From contig NZ_JABYQT010000003.1 in assembly GCF_020075495.1 (NCBI RefSeq), positions 186,001 to 250,000 on the forward strand: DNA of 64,000 nt, in the 5' to 3' direction. Within the stretch, counting starts at the first letter, position 1, and each line of letters opens with the position of its first letter. The stretch comes from Vreelandella aquamarina (lineage in GTDB: Bacteria; Pseudomonadota; Gammaproteobacteria; Pseudomonadales; Halomonadaceae). The notes below the pieces were generated by a model. That model made no database searches. It worked only from the letters and a program-made list of their open reading frames with translations, and was not told where the DNA came from. This document shows, piece by piece, positions 20,687 through 29,109 of this stretch. The position numbers and the translations under genes were made by a program.

Positions 20687-22402
20687 TCAGTTCAAGAGTA
20701 GCCCGGAGCGGGTAGTGGAGGCTTCGTCAGCATCTTTTTTCAATTTGAAGATACTGACCGCCGTGACGAGCTGGTTTGCCTGGTGATCCAGGCTGTCAGC
20801 CGCTGTTGCCGCTTCTTCCACCAGCGACGCGTTCTGCTGGGTCACCGCATCGAGCTGCACGATGGCGTCGCTGATCTGGCGAATGCCCGTGGTCTGCTCG
20901 GTGGCCGCGGCGCTGATCTCGTTCATCATGCTGGTCACGTTCTGCACGTGGGACACGATATCCTGCATGGTCGCGCCCGCTTCGTTGACCAGTTTTCCGC
21001 CGGATTCGATTTTCGCCACGCTATCGGTGATCAGCGTTCTGATCTCCTGGGCAGAAGAGGCACTGCGCTGGGCCAGGTTCCTCACTTCACCGGCAACCAC
21101 TGCAAAGCCGCGCCCCTGCTCGCCGGCGCGGGCTGCCTCGACCGAGGCGTTCAAGGCCAGAATATTGGTTTGGAACGCAATTTCGTCGATGACGCTAATG
21201 ATATCGGCAATCTTGCGCGAAGATGCTTGTATGTCGGCCATCATGGTTTCGACACGCCCAACCACTTCGCCACCCTGGGTGGCCACATCGCTGGCACCCA
21301 GAGCGAGCCTGACGGCCTCTTTCGCCGTTTCTTCTGTGCTCGTGACCACGCTTGAAATTTCATCCATCGCCGCGGCGGTCTGCTGCAGGTTGCTTGCCTG
21401 CTCTTCGGTACGCTGAGACAGGTCCGTGTTGCCCGAGGCGATCTGGCTTGACCCGGTCGCCACGTTTTCGCTGCTGGTGCGCACCGTGTTGACCACATCG
21501 CTCAGCGAATCCTGCATGTGTGCCAGAGACGCCATCAAGCTGTTCGGCCGAATGTTGCGCAAGCCGAAGTCTTCGGACAAGTCGCCCTTGGCGACCTGAT
21601 CTACCAAGGCTCTCACCTCGGCGGGTTCGGCACCCAACTGCCCGATGATGACGCGATAGCCCCACCACAGCAGCAAGCCAACCGTGACGCTGAGCAGCGC
21701 CGACAGGAAAAGCACCGCGCCTGACCAGAAATTCCGCGATGCTTCAGCCTCCACGATGGCGCCATCGGTACGCGCATCGAGCAGGGCGTAGAACTGATCG
21801 ATGGGTTCCATGATATGAGCGGCGTTACGGTTGTATTCTGCATTGAACATCAAATCGATGGCTTGCTGGCGTGCCGCCTGGCTGGCTTCCCCAGTCAGGG
21901 AATTGGCTTGCTCGGTCAATTCCATGGCGCGGGTTTCCATGACCACAAGGTCTTGAGAGCGCTGCTGGGATTCAGCGAGTAGCGCGAACTCTTCATCGGT
22001 AAAGCCTAGCTCGCGCATCAGCTCGAGCAGCGCCTTGGGCTCATCAAAGCCCTCGGCAGGGTCCAAGCCGGCAGCCCGGAATTCCCAATAGATTCTATTG
22101 TAGTACCGGGGGCGTGGCGCCGTACCGCTCGCGATATCGATCACTTCCTGATACTGATCCGCCCATGTTGCATCGCCGGTCACTACATAATTTCTGGCAA
22201 GCCTCGTCAGCGTGAGGGAGTTCTGACGTAATTCGCTGGCCAGTAGATACGATTCATAACGATCCTTGTTCGCGGTATCCACTTTCACGCTCTGCTGTTT
22301 CGTCATGAAAGACGCCGCCAGGACAAGCAGCGAAATCATGACCACAATCGAGAAGAGCGCAAGAAATACCGTTTTTACCGACACTTCCTTCTTGATGTTC
22401 AT
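20687..22402 (-). CDS. Methyl-accepting chemotaxis protein
   Basis: Membrane chemoreceptor of 571 aa. TM1 lies at about 11-32, a periplasmic sensor domain at about 33-225 (helical, no recognised ligand motif), TM2 at about 226-248, then a HAMP region and a long signalling hairpin. The hairpin tip contains the conserved [19 protein letters not shown] and [18 protein letters not shown]. There is no C-terminal NWETF-like pentapeptide for CheR/CheB tethering. The gene has a sigma-28-type promoter upstream and twin palindromes in its leader. Ligand cannot be inferred. Confidence 0.93.
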   Translation of the reverse strand: MNIKKEVSVKTVFLALFSIVVMISLLVLAASFMTKQQSVKVDTANKDRYESYLLASELRQNSLTLTRLARNYVVTGDATWADQYQEVIDIASGTAPRPRYYNRIYWEFRAAGLDPAEGFDEPKALLELMRELGFTDEEFALLAESQQRSQDLVVMETRAMELTEQANSLTGEASQAARQQAIDLMFNAEYNRNAAHIMEPIDQFYALLDARTDGAIVEAEASRNFWSGAVLFLSALLSVTVGLLLWWGYRVIIGQLGAEPAEVRALVDQVAKGDLSEDFGLRNIRPNSLMASLAHMQDSLSDVVNTVRTSSENVATGSSQIASGNTDLSQRTEEQASNLQQTAAAMDEISSVVTSTEETAKEAVRLALGASDVATQGGEVVGRVETMMADIQASSRKIADIISVIDEIAFQTNILALNASVEAARAGEQGRGFAVVAGEVRNLAQRSASSAQEIRTLITDSVAKIESGGKLVNEAGATMQDIVSHVQNVTSMMNEISAAATEQTTGIRQISDAIVQLDAVTQQNASLVEEAATAADSLDHQANQLVTAVSIFKLKKDADEASTTRSGLLLN

Positions 22403-22434
22403 TGATCAACTCTAGGGTAGGAGGGGAGTAGATG

Positions 22435-22469
22435 GTTAGTAACCTAACAGGGGTTGTTAGTGGCCTAAC
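22435..22469. promoter_or_regulatory. Twin GTTAG-N4-CTAAC palindromes in mcp leader
   Basis: Two identical-class 14-bp palindromes, GTTAGTAACCTAAC (22435-22448) and GTTAGTGGCCTAAC (22456-22469), have centres 21 bp apart, about two helical turns. They lie 33-67 bases before the mcp start codon, just downstream of the predicted transcription start. This spacing suggests cooperative binding of a dimeric regulator, or a pair of RNA hairpins. No known regulator is assigned. Confidence 0.5.
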
Positions 22470-22485
22470 TATGTGGGGCAAGATA

Positions 22486-22512
22486 CTATCGGCAAGTAGA
22501 CCGTTCTCTTTA
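22486..22512 (-). promoter_or_regulatory. Sigma-28 (FliA) promoter of mcp
   Basis: On the minus strand TAAA (22509-22512), 15 bases, then GCCGATAG (22486-22493). This matches the FliA consensus TAAA-N15-GCCGATAA with one mismatch. It puts the chemoreceptor in the late flagellar class and implies that the organism is flagellated. Confidence 0.85.
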
Positions 22513-22627
22513 GGTTGATACGTATCAAATTACGGCAGCTTTGCGCTGATCGAGGGGAGTGATCGAGAGGCTGACAAGGCATAACCCCGACCCGCGAGGC
22601 CGGGGTATGCGTAAAAGGGAGGCTGGC

Positions 22628-23740
22628 TTACTCGGCGTGCTCTGTGACGGCCCTTTCCAGTACCGCCAGCCGCCCGGGCACCAGCGCATCCGCCACGGCG
22701 GTAATGCGAATCACGTTGGCAAGCTCCGGGTGCGCCAGCCGTGCCACCAGCACGCCTTCGGCCAGCAGTGCCTGATGAACCGACGCCGCCAGCTCAACGC
22801 TTGGCAGGCGGATGCCGATGAAGTTCGTCGCGCTCGGCAGCACATCGGCGCCCAGCGCGCGAAAGTGCTCGGCCAACTGCTCGCGGCGGGCTTTCACATC
22901 TGCCACGTGCTGATGCACCTCTTCCAGGTTATCCAGCACCACTTCAGCGGCGGCCAGAGCGATTGCCGATACCGCATAGTGGATACGCACCTTCATCATC
23001 ATAGCAAGCACGGGAGGCTCGGCAATTGCGTAGCCGATACGCAGCCCGGCCAAACCGTGGGCCTTGGAGAGCGTGCGTAGGCGAATCACCCCAGGCAGTG
23101 AGCGGGCGGCGAATTCGCTGCCGGCGTCATCGCGGAAATCGCCGTAGGCTTCATCCAGCAACAGCCAGCAGGTGTCGGGCAGCGCCGCGCGCAGGGTGAG
23201 AATCGCGTCGTCATCGTGCAGGTGGCCGCTGGGGTTATCCGGGTTGGCCAGGTACACCAGGCGAGCGTTTTCAGCGTGCGCCGCTGACGCCAAGGCTTCC
23301 AGGTCCGGCGCCAGTACGCCGGGCGCTTCATGGTAGCCAGGCTCCACCAGCCGGCAGCCTTGGCCCTTGGCGAAGTAGCCAAAGGTGGGGTAGGTGCCCG
23401 CCGTGGCAACCACCGTTTCCCCGGCCTCGCAAGTGGTGCGCAGCGCAAGCGCGATCAGGCTGTCCGCTCCGGCATCCACCAGCAGGTGATCCAGCGGCGT
23501 ACCCAGCAGGGCGCTCAGCCGGGTACGCACGCCCATAGCCTCGGCATCGCCGTAGGCGTAAGCGTGCTCGGCCAGCGCATCGCCAAACTGCGCACGCAGC
23601 GCCCGGTGGGGCATATCCAGGCCTTCGTTGGAACCCAGCCGGTGGGGGATTTCCCGGCCAATACGCCGTTCGAGCGCCTTGATGCCTGGAAAGGGGTTGG
23701 CGGGGCCGTCGTCGAGTAAATGGGTGGGGTAACGGGGCAT
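22628..23740 (-). CDS. HisC-like PLP aminotransferase
   Basis: Fold-type I aminotransferase of 370 aa from the ATG at 23738-23740, with AGGA 7 bases upstream. The PLP lysine is in RTLSKAHGLAGLRIGY, and the substrate/PLP-binding segments include NPDNPSGH and LLDEAYGDF. These are the histidinol-phosphate aminotransferase pattern (N.DNP.G, DEAY..F, SK..GLAGLR.GY). It is a stand-alone gene, not in a his operon, so it may be a paralogue acting on another substrate. A weak inverted repeat at 22579-22611 follows the gene but lacks a T tract. Confidence 0.85.
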   Translation of the reverse strand: MPRYPTHLLDDGPANPFPGIKALERRIGREIPHRLGSNEGLDMPHRALRAQFGDALAEHAYAYGDAEAMGVRTRLSALLGTPLDHLLVDAGADSLIALALRTTCEAGETVVATAGTYPTFGYFAKGQGCRLVEPGYHEAPGVLAPDLEALASAAHAENARLVYLANPDNPSGHLHDDDAILTLRAALPDTCWLLLDEAYGDFRDDAGSEFAARSLPGVIRLRTLSKAHGLAGLRIGYAIAEPPVLAMMMKVRIHYAVSAIALAAAEVVLDNLEEVHQHVADVKARREQLAEHFRALGADVLPSATNFIGIRLPSVELAASVHQALLAEGVLVARLAHPELANVIRITAVADALVPGRLAVLERAVTEHAE

Positions 23741-23835
23741 GACGATGTCCTGAATAGAAATGAAAAAGTCGGCCACTACTTTAACGCGACTGGATAGTAT
23801 GTGAATCCTGTATCGGTTGAGTAATGAAACGATGA

Positions 23836-24738
23836 TTATCTGGCGCCGAACGTTCGCGTCATGAAGTCCCGCAGATGTTCAATGAACAGACGAATGCGCG
23901 CGGGCATGACGTTATAGTGCTGATACACCGCATGGATATCTGCATTTGGAGTTGAGTAGCCTGTCAATAGTGGCACCAGTCGGCCGGCAGCGAGATGATC
24001 CTTTAAATCCCACTCGGCACGAATCACGATACCGCGTCCCTCTAGGGCCCATCTTGTCACGCTCTCGCCATCGTTGGCGGAGAGCGTCCCCGCGACGCGG
24101 ACACTATAGCTTCGAGTGCCGCGATAGAACTTCCACACGCTCCAGGCATCGTTGTTCTGCTGCAACGTAATGCAGTTGTGTTGCGCCAGCGCATCGGGCG
24201 TCAGAGGCTTGCCGTAGCGTGCGATATACTCAGGCGAAGCACAGACGATACGCCGATGGGTCGCGATCATGCGTGAATGAAGACTGGAGTCTGGAAGTTC
24301 CCCAAAGCGTATGCCGATATCATAGGCGTTTTCTGCCAGATTCAACGGATGATCCGATAAGTGCAGTTTAGCCTCGACGTTAGGGTGGCTATCCAGAAAG
24401 GCTGCAATGGCGTCCGCCATATACTTTCGTCCAAAACCCAAAGGGGCATTGATTTTCAAAAGGCCCTTCACTTCTCCTCCTCTCTGGGCGATCTGCTCCT
24501 CCATTTCATGAATATAGGCCAACGCCTGTTCGGCGTAGGTCAAGTATATCTGTCCCTCCGCCGTGAGTTTCATTGTGCGTGTATTTCTATTAAAGAGCTG
24601 AATGTTAGTGCTTTTTTCGAGGTTAGAAAGACGCTTGCTTACGGCTGCAGGTGAAATGTCCAGCTCGCGAGCAGCGTTGGACATGTTACCCGCACGGCAT
24701 AACGTAATAAAAAAATCCAGGTTCTTGAGAGTGCTCAT
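23836..24738 (-). CDS. LysR-family regulator, DmlR-like position
   Basis: LysR-type transcription regulator of 300 aa. The N-terminal helix-turn-helix (residues about 1-60) contains LDFFITLCRAGNMSNAARE and ISPAAVSKRLSNLEK, followed by the effector-binding domain. It is divergent from the D-malate/tartrate dehydrogenase gene across a 118-base gap. This is the arrangement of dmlR and dmlA in E. coli, so it probably controls that gene and the downstream permease. The gap contains AT-rich sequence but no operator I can assign with confidence. Confidence 0.9.
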   Translation of the reverse strand: MSTLKNLDFFITLCRAGNMSNAARELDISPAAVSKRLSNLEKSTNIQLFNRNTRTMKLTAEGQIYLTYAEQALAYIHEMEEQIAQRGGEVKGLLKINAPLGFGRKYMADAIAAFLDSHPNVEAKLHLSDHPLNLAENAYDIGIRFGELPDSSLHSRMIATHRRIVCASPEYIARYGKPLTPDALAQHNCITLQQNNDAWSVWKFYRGTRSYSVRVAGTLSANDGESVTRWALEGRGIVIRAEWDLKDHLAAGRLVPLLTGYSTPNADIHAVYQHYNVMPARIRLFIEHLRDFMTRTFGAR

Positions 24739-24856
24739 TAGATAGCCCAGGGTTAAAAGTGTTTCAAATTATAGTGTATTGCTTATGCCGTCTTCGGCTG
24801 AATAGAGTGGAGTCGTTCTGTTTCGCCCATCATCTGTAAAAGCGCTGGAGACTGCC

Positions 24857-25933
24857 ATGAAAAAGCATCGTATAGCCGTTATTCCTGGAGACGGTATCGG
24901 TTTGGAAGTGATCGACGCCGGCAAGAAAGTGCTGGAGACACTGGTCGAGAGCTATCCAAGTGTTGGCTTCGAGTTCAAGGACTTCGACTGGAGTTCGAAA
25001 CGCTATCTGGAAAAGGGGCAGTACATTCCCGATGGAGGCATCGAGGAGCTTAAAACCTTCGATGCGATCTACTTTGGTGCTGTTGGCAGCGAAGAGGTGC
25101 CGGATCATATCTCGCTTTGGGACTTGCGCCTCAAGATCTGCCAAGGCTTCGATCAATACGCCAACGTGCGCCCGGCGCGCGTGCTGCCGGGCGTGACGAG
25201 TCGTTTGCAGCATGCTGACAAGATCGACTGGGTCATCATTCGAGAAAACAGCGAAGGTGAGTACTCCGGCAACGGCGGACGTGTCCATCAAGGATTACCC
25301 GATGAGGTTGGCACTGAGGTCTCGCTGTTCACTCGCAAAGGCATCGAGCGCATTCACCGTTTCGCTTTCGACATGGCGATGTCTCGTCCGCGCAAGAAGC
25401 TTACGCTCGTCACCAAATCAAACGCACAGCGTCATGGCATGGTGCTGTGGGACGAAATCTTCTTCGAGGTAGCCAAGGACTACCCGGAAGTCGAGATCAA
25501 CCGCGAGCTGGTTGATGCCGTCACTACCACCATGGTGCTCAAGCCCGAACGGCTTGATGTGATCGTGGCCACCAACCTTCATGCCGACATCATTTCTGAT
25601 CTGGCTGCAGCACTGAGCGGAAGCTTGGGTATCGCGCCAACAGCCAATCTCAACCCGTCTGGTGAGTTTCCTTCCATGTTCGAGCCGATCCACGGTTCCG
25701 CCTTCGATATTACCGGTAAGGGCATTGCCAATCCCATTGGTGCGTTTTGGACTGCGGTCATGATGCTCGAGCATCTGGGTGAGCAAACGCTCGCCGAGCG
25801 GCTGATGGCCGCGGTGGAAGAGGTAATCGGTTCTGGTCTGCAGGCCCCGGACCTGGGCGGCAAGGCCACTACGCGTGAGATTACCGACGCGGTCTGCGCC
25901 TCCATTCGCGAAAAGGCGAGCGTTGCCGCCTGA
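24857..25933 (+). CDS. dmlA: D-malate / tartrate dehydrogenase (decarboxylating)
   Basis: NAD-dependent beta-decarboxylating dehydrogenase of 358 aa, of the TtuC/DmlA group, which oxidises D-malate, tartrate or 3-isopropylmalate-like acids. Signatures are IAVIPGDGIGLEV at the start, YFGAVGSEEVPDHISLW, RENSEGEYSGNGGR, NLHADIISDL and the nucleotide loop EPIHGSAFDITGKGIANP. The DHISLW segment separates this group from LeuB. Divergent LysR gene and downstream anion permease point to uptake and use of a C4 hydroxy-acid. Confidence 0.88.
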   Translation: MKKHRIAVIPGDGIGLEVIDAGKKVLETLVESYPSVGFEFKDFDWSSKRYLEKGQYIPDGGIEELKTFDAIYFGAVGSEEVPDHISLWDLRLKICQGFDQYANVRPARVLPGVTSRLQHADKIDWVIIRENSEGEYSGNGGRVHQGLPDEVGTEVSLFTRKGIERIHRFAFDMAMSRPRKKLTLVTKSNAQRHGMVLWDEIFFEVAKDYPEVEINRELVDAVTTTMVLKPERLDVIVATNLHADIISDLAAALSGSLGIAPTANLNPSGEFPSMFEPIHGSAFDITGKGIANPIGAFWTAVMMLEHLGEQTLAERLMAAVEEVIGSGLQAPDLGGKATTREITDAVCASIREKASVAA

Positions 25934-25965
25934 TCCGTGCGCCACCCTAGGCCGCAGGTACTCAA

Positions 25966-26011
25966 CCAGAAAGAACAGGGGCGGGCCTTGACCCGCCCCT
26001 GTTCTTTCTGG
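25966..26011 (+). terminator. 20-bp perfect inverted repeat between dmlA and permease
   Basis: Perfect 20-bp arms (25966-25985 and 25992-26011) around a CCTTGA loop, 32 bases after the dmlA stop and 30 before the permease ATG. It resembles a strong terminator hairpin but is followed by GGAATCC rather than a clean T tract. It may attenuate or process the transcript between enzyme and transporter. Confidence 0.6.
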
Positions 26012-26040
26012 GAATCCGTCCTCTCGACTCAACAAGGATA

Positions 26041-27324
26041 ATGAAGATGGACGCGCCAATTATCACACTGATCATTCTCTTTATCGCGATCGTACTGTTC
26101 GTCTCCGAGCGTATCCCGCTCGCCGTGACAGCGATGCTGGTACTCATCAGTCTCGTATTGACCAATATACTTACGCCTGCTGAAGCCTTCACCGGCTTCA
26201 TCAACAGTAACGTCATTTTGTTCTGTGCCATGTTCGTGGTGGGTGGGGCGCTTTTCGAAACCGGCATGGCCAACAAGATCGGCGGGGTGGTGACCCATTT
26301 CGCCAAGACCGAGCGCCAACTGCTGTTGGCGATCATGCTGGTCACCGCCGTGCTGTCGGGGTTTCTATCCAATACCGGTACCGCGGCGGTGCTCATTCCG
26401 GCAGTCATCGGTATTGCCAGCCGTTCGGGTATTCGTCGCTCCAAGCTTCTGATGCCACTGGCGTTTGCTTCTGCAATGGGAGGAAATCTGTCCTTGATCG
26501 GTGCGCCGGGTAACTTGATCGTCAACGGTACGCTCGAGAACATGACCAATGGTGCCACTTCTTTCGGGTTTTTCTCCTTTGCGCTGATCGGCCTGCCGCT
26601 GATGGCTGTTGCGCTGGTCTACTTTCTCACCATCGGTTACAAGTTGCTGCCAGATCGAGATGGCGTAGGTGGGGCCGAAATCTATGACGAGCCTCCGGTG
26701 GAAGCGCCGCGCTGGAAGCAGTATCTGGCGTTAGGGATTCTTGTCGCGACCATTCTCGCCATGGTGTTCGATGACGTGATTGGCCTCGACATGCACATCG
26801 TCGGCGTCACCGGTGCGCTTGTACTGGTACTGACCGGCGTGATGACCGAGCGTCGGGCGCTGGACGCGATTGATTCACGTGTCATCTTCTTGTTTGCGGG
26901 CATGCTGCCGATGGCTACCGCCATGCAGAAGACAGGCCTGGGTAGCCTGATGGCCGAGACTGTCATGAATTTCCTGGGCGAAGCGCCATCGCCGCGACTG
27001 CTGTTGAGCGTTCTGTTCCTTATTTCGGCGGGGCTTTCCCAGTTCATGTCCAATACGGCGACGACGGCCCTGCTGGCTCCCATTGGCGGTGCGATCGCGC
27101 TGGGTATCGGGGCTGACCCGAGTGCGGTGCTGATGGCGATCTGCATCGGTGGCTCCTGTGCCTATGCCACGCCGCTGGGTATGCCGGCCAACACCATGGT
27201 GCTCGGTGTCGGTGGCTATCGTTTCAACGACTACGCCAAGGCGGGGCTGCCGTTGGTGGTCGTTGGGTATCTCGTCTGTGTCATCCTGCTACCGATGATA
27301 TGGCCGTTCTTTCCGGAAGGTTGA
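26041..27324 (+). CDS. SLC13/DASS-type anion permease
   Basis: Polytopic membrane protein of 427 aa related to the divalent anion:Na+ symporter and ArsB/NhaD superfamily. About eleven hydrophobic segments are visible, and the two inverted repeats carry the family SNTxT-type motifs: FLSNTGTAAVLIPAV (first half) and FMSNTATTALLAPIG (second half). Placed after dmlA and a divergent LysR gene, so a C4-dicarboxylate such as malate or tartrate is a reasonable substrate guess. Start ATG 26041 follows AAGGATA; a second ATG lies at 26047. Confidence 0.85.
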   Translation: MKMDAPIITLIILFIAIVLFVSERIPLAVTAMLVLISLVLTNILTPAEAFTGFINSNVILFCAMFVVGGALFETGMANKIGGVVTHFAKTERQLLLAIMLVTAVLSGFLSNTGTAAVLIPAVIGIASRSGIRRSKLLMPLAFASAMGGNLSLIGAPGNLIVNGTLENMTNGATSFGFFSFALIGLPLMAVALVYFLTIGYKLLPDRDGVGGAEIYDEPPVEAPRWKQYLALGILVATILAMVFDDVIGLDMHIVGVTGALVLVLTGVMTERRALDAIDSRVIFLFAGMLPMATAMQKTGLGSLMAETVMNFLGEAPSPRLLLSVLFLISAGLSQFMSNTATTALLAPIGGAIALGIGADPSAVLMAICIGGSCAYATPLGMPANTMVLGVGGYRFNDYAKAGLPLVVVGYLVCVILLPMIWPFFPEG

Positions 27325-27560
27325 TCGATAGACTCAGCGCCGCCGCGCCTCAGCCGGTCAGCGCATTGGAGTACTTGGAGCAAAGCGGGCTGACCTGGAA
27401 TCACGAAATCTGGCTGTTCGAGGTCATCGCCGAGTTCTAGGGCCTGCCGCGCAGCGAGCAGCAGGCCTTTATTCTTGACCAGGAAGAGAAGAAGGCCGGC
27501 GACTACAACGACGTGCGCCTGATCCGCGACGTCTCGCTACAGCTGGTGCAGCCCCAATGA
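27321..27560 (+). pseudogene. 3' remnant of a lost gene, broken by an in-frame stop
   Basis: Starting right at the permease stop, one frame reads as protein-like sequence (LEYLEQSGLTWNHEIWLFEV...). A TAG interrupts it at 27438-27440 and it continues to RDVSLQLVQPQ and a TGA at 27558-27560. That TGA overlaps the ATG of the next gene (ATGA), as in a coupled operon. There is no start codon or upstream part. I read this as the tail of the gene that once preceded the Toprim gene. Family not recognised. Confidence 0.6.
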
Positions 27561-28342
27561 ACCTGCCCGGCCGCGCCCGCGCGGGGCTGAATGAGGTGCA
27601 GCGCCTGCTGCGTCAACAGAACCGCCTTGAACGGCCCCGCCGCCAGTGGGTGGACGACGTCATCGCCTGGTGCCACCAGCACGATATCGACTTGGGCCCG
27701 CGGCTGACCAGCCGAGCGCTGCGCTTCGACGCCGCGCTGCTCGCCGAGATCGACGCGGTGCTGGAAAGCGCCCACTTGGCCCCACTGGGCCGCTCGATCA
27801 GCGGCCTGACCAGCGCCCCCCAGCCCACGCCGGGCGTCAGCTTTGAGCCGCGCAGCATCCGCGACGTCGACCTGCGAAGCCTCTTCCTCGGCACCTTCGG
27901 CGCCCTCGTCCAGGTCGAAAACCTCGACAGCTTCTACGCCTTTGCCCCCAACCTCGCCGCGCTAAAAGATTTCGCCCAACCGCTCATCGCCTACCGCGGC
28001 GACCACCACTACGGCGGCGGCTTCGCCAAACTCGCTGAAGCGTGGCCCAAGACCCGCCGCCCGCCCCTCTACCTTGGCGACTTCGACGCCAAGGGCGTCA
28101 CGCTGGCACTGGACACCGGCGCCACCCACCTGCTGCTCCCCGAGATTGACTGGCTCACCCAGCACGCCACGGCGCTTCACCAACCCGCTGAGCAGTTGGA
28201 GTTTCAGCGGCGGCTGCGTCAACTGCACGTGAGCCTGACGCCACAGCACCCGCTCGCGTCCTATCTGGCGCTGTTGGAGCAGAACAGAGGGCTGCGGCAG
28301 CAATGGTTTGAGGGGGAGGTAGTCGGTGTGAGGCTAGCGTAA
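27557..28342 (+). CDS. JetD/MksG-like Toprim-domain protein (orphan)
   Basis: Protein of 261 aa. The C-terminal half matches the DUF2220-type Toprim fold of Wadjet JetD / MksG: the catalytic Glu in VQVENLDSF (E121), a glycine-containing strand around YRGDHHYGGGF, and the DxD in YLGDFDAKG (D175, D177). The N-terminal half is probably helical/winged and is not recognised. In known systems this subunit cuts plasmid DNA recruited by an SMC-like complex (JetABC/MksBEF). No such partner remains here, only an upstream remnant, so it is probably an orphan. Family assignment is by motif pattern, not by search. Confidence 0.6.
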   Translation: MNLPGRARAGLNEVQRLLRQQNRLERPRRQWVDDVIAWCHQHDIDLGPRLTSRALRFDAALLAEIDAVLESAHLAPLGRSISGLTSAPQPTPGVSFEPRSIRDVDLRSLFLGTFGALVQVENLDSFYAFAPNLAALKDFAQPLIAYRGDHHYGGGFAKLAEAWPKTRRPPLYLGDFDAKGVTLALDTGATHLLLPEIDWLTQHATALHQPAEQLEFQRRLRQLHVSLTPQHPLASYLALLEQNRGLRQQWFEGEVVGVRLA

Positions 28343-28596
28343 TGGTCTATCTATTTATCGGGCGGCCCCTCTATTGGGCCCTTCAAACTCAGGCGCACTG
28401 CCGAGTGATACGCATGCGTCAGTATGATGAAAACCGGCAAAGCGCGCATATACGCGAATATTGGATATGCTGGCAAATTTTGCTTTGCTCTTAGCAGAAG
28501 CGATGAGGTAAAGTTAATTTCTGCGGCAGCATAACCTCAATGAACCTGCTGGCGCGTTTATTGAGGTTATGCTGCCGACTATACTATATAATCACT
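28343..28596. other. AT-rich gap before the cassettes
   Basis: 254 bases with no credible gene. It contains a 54-bp palindrome (28524-28577) and, just before the first cassette, a TATAAT at 28587-28592. That box has only a weak TTGAGG (28561-28566) at 20-base spacing, so a cassette promoter here is possible but unproven. No integrase gene fits in this space. Confidence 0.6.
28524..28577. repeat. 54-bp perfect palindrome
   Basis: Arms of 18 bp (28524-28541 and 28560-28577) match perfectly around an 18-base loop. The arms contain ATAAC and GTTAT, so it has a faint attC look. However, the cores GCATAAC/GTTATGC do not fit RYYYAAC/GTTRRRY and no extrahelical bases exist. It may be a recoded attC, a folded structure of the array boundary, or a small mobile-element relic. 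Confidence 0.6.
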
Positions 28597-28603
28597 GTTA
28601 AAT
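28597..28603 (+). other. Core site at left end of cassette 1 (GTTAAAT)
   Basis: GTTAAAT fits the integron core GTTRRRY. Its six right-hand bases (TTAAAT) together with the G ending cassette 1 would form GTTAAAT in the circular cassette, which is the exact complement of that cassette's ATTTAAC box at 29009-29015. This defines cassette 1 as 28598-29059. Confidence 0.75.
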
Positions 28604-28622
28604 GCCAAAGGAGATTCAAACA

Positions 28623-29039
28623 TTGGATTTACTCACTGAGATATTTACGAAACAAGAATTTCAGTTGCTTATGTATTGTGCAATGGCAGCGGCAATCGGT
28701 GGGTTTATAAAATCACTTGTAATCTCTTATAATTTTGATGTTCCACACCATCTTCAAGAAAAGTTTGAGGCGAAGGATTGGGGTGCCGCATTTTCAAATG
28801 TATTTTCCCGATGCTTATTAGGTGCATTTTCTGGCCTTATGTACGCACTGCTTATGGTAAGTGCAATTAAAATGGAACAAGGTGCCGTTGCAAAACTGAT
28901 TGTAGTTGCTGTAGTTATCGGATACTTAGCTCCTGATCTTTGGAAAACGCAAGAAAAGAAAATGCTGGATCGCCTCTCGGAAGGGTTGGAGGAATCCGTC
29001 AAATCTGCATTTAACAAGCAAAATCAGTCGGACAGCTAA
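28623..29039 (+). CDS. Cassette 1: small membrane protein, unknown function
   Basis: Protein of about 138 aa with three likely membrane segments: near residues 12-32 (YCAMAAAIGGFIKSLVI), 60-80 (LLGAFSGLMYALLMVSAI) and 88-106 (AKLIVVAVVIGYLAPDLW). A short charged C-terminus follows. I choose TTG 28623-28625 because AAGGAG lies 9 bases upstream inside the cassette; an ATG at 28602 lies on the cassette edge with no ribosome site. The coding region runs into the attC site (stop at 29037-29039). Base composition is much more AT-rich than the core genes. Family not recognised. Confidence 0.75.
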   Translation: MDLLTEIFTKQEFQLLMYCAMAAAIGGFIKSLVISYNFDVPHHLQEKFEAKDWGAAFSNVFSRCLLGAFSGLMYALLMVSAIKMEQGAVAKLIVVAVVIGYLAPDLWKTQEKKMLDRLSEGLEESVKSAFNKQNQSDS

Positions 29040-29065
29040 AGCTGCCGCTGTTTTGGGCGTTAGGC
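29009..29065 (+). other. attC recombination site of cassette 1 (57 bp)
   Basis: R'' box ATTTAAC (29009-29015) and R' box GTTAGGC (29059-29065) bracket an imperfect inverted repeat. The right arm GCTGCCGCTGTTTT pairs with AAAA-CAG-CGG-CAGC on the left arm, where three single bases (T, T, A) are left unpaired. Unpaired extrahelical bases on one arm are the hallmark of attC folding and strand choice by IntI. The terminal loop is TAAA. The stop of the cassette gene lies inside the site, as is common. Confidence 0.85.
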
Positions 29066-29109
29066 TATTTGTCAGACTTCTGTATAGATAAAAAGAATAA
29101 AGGGTACTT

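Noticed and set aside
22435..22469. The CCTAAC/GTTAG blocks before mcp as an attC site
   Set aside because: They form two short symmetrical palindromes with no cassette structure and with cores that fail GTTRRRY; a regulatory reading fits better.
22579..22611. Hairpin downstream of the aminotransferase as terminator
   Set aside because: Arms are imperfect and there is no T tract on the minus strand; function not supported.
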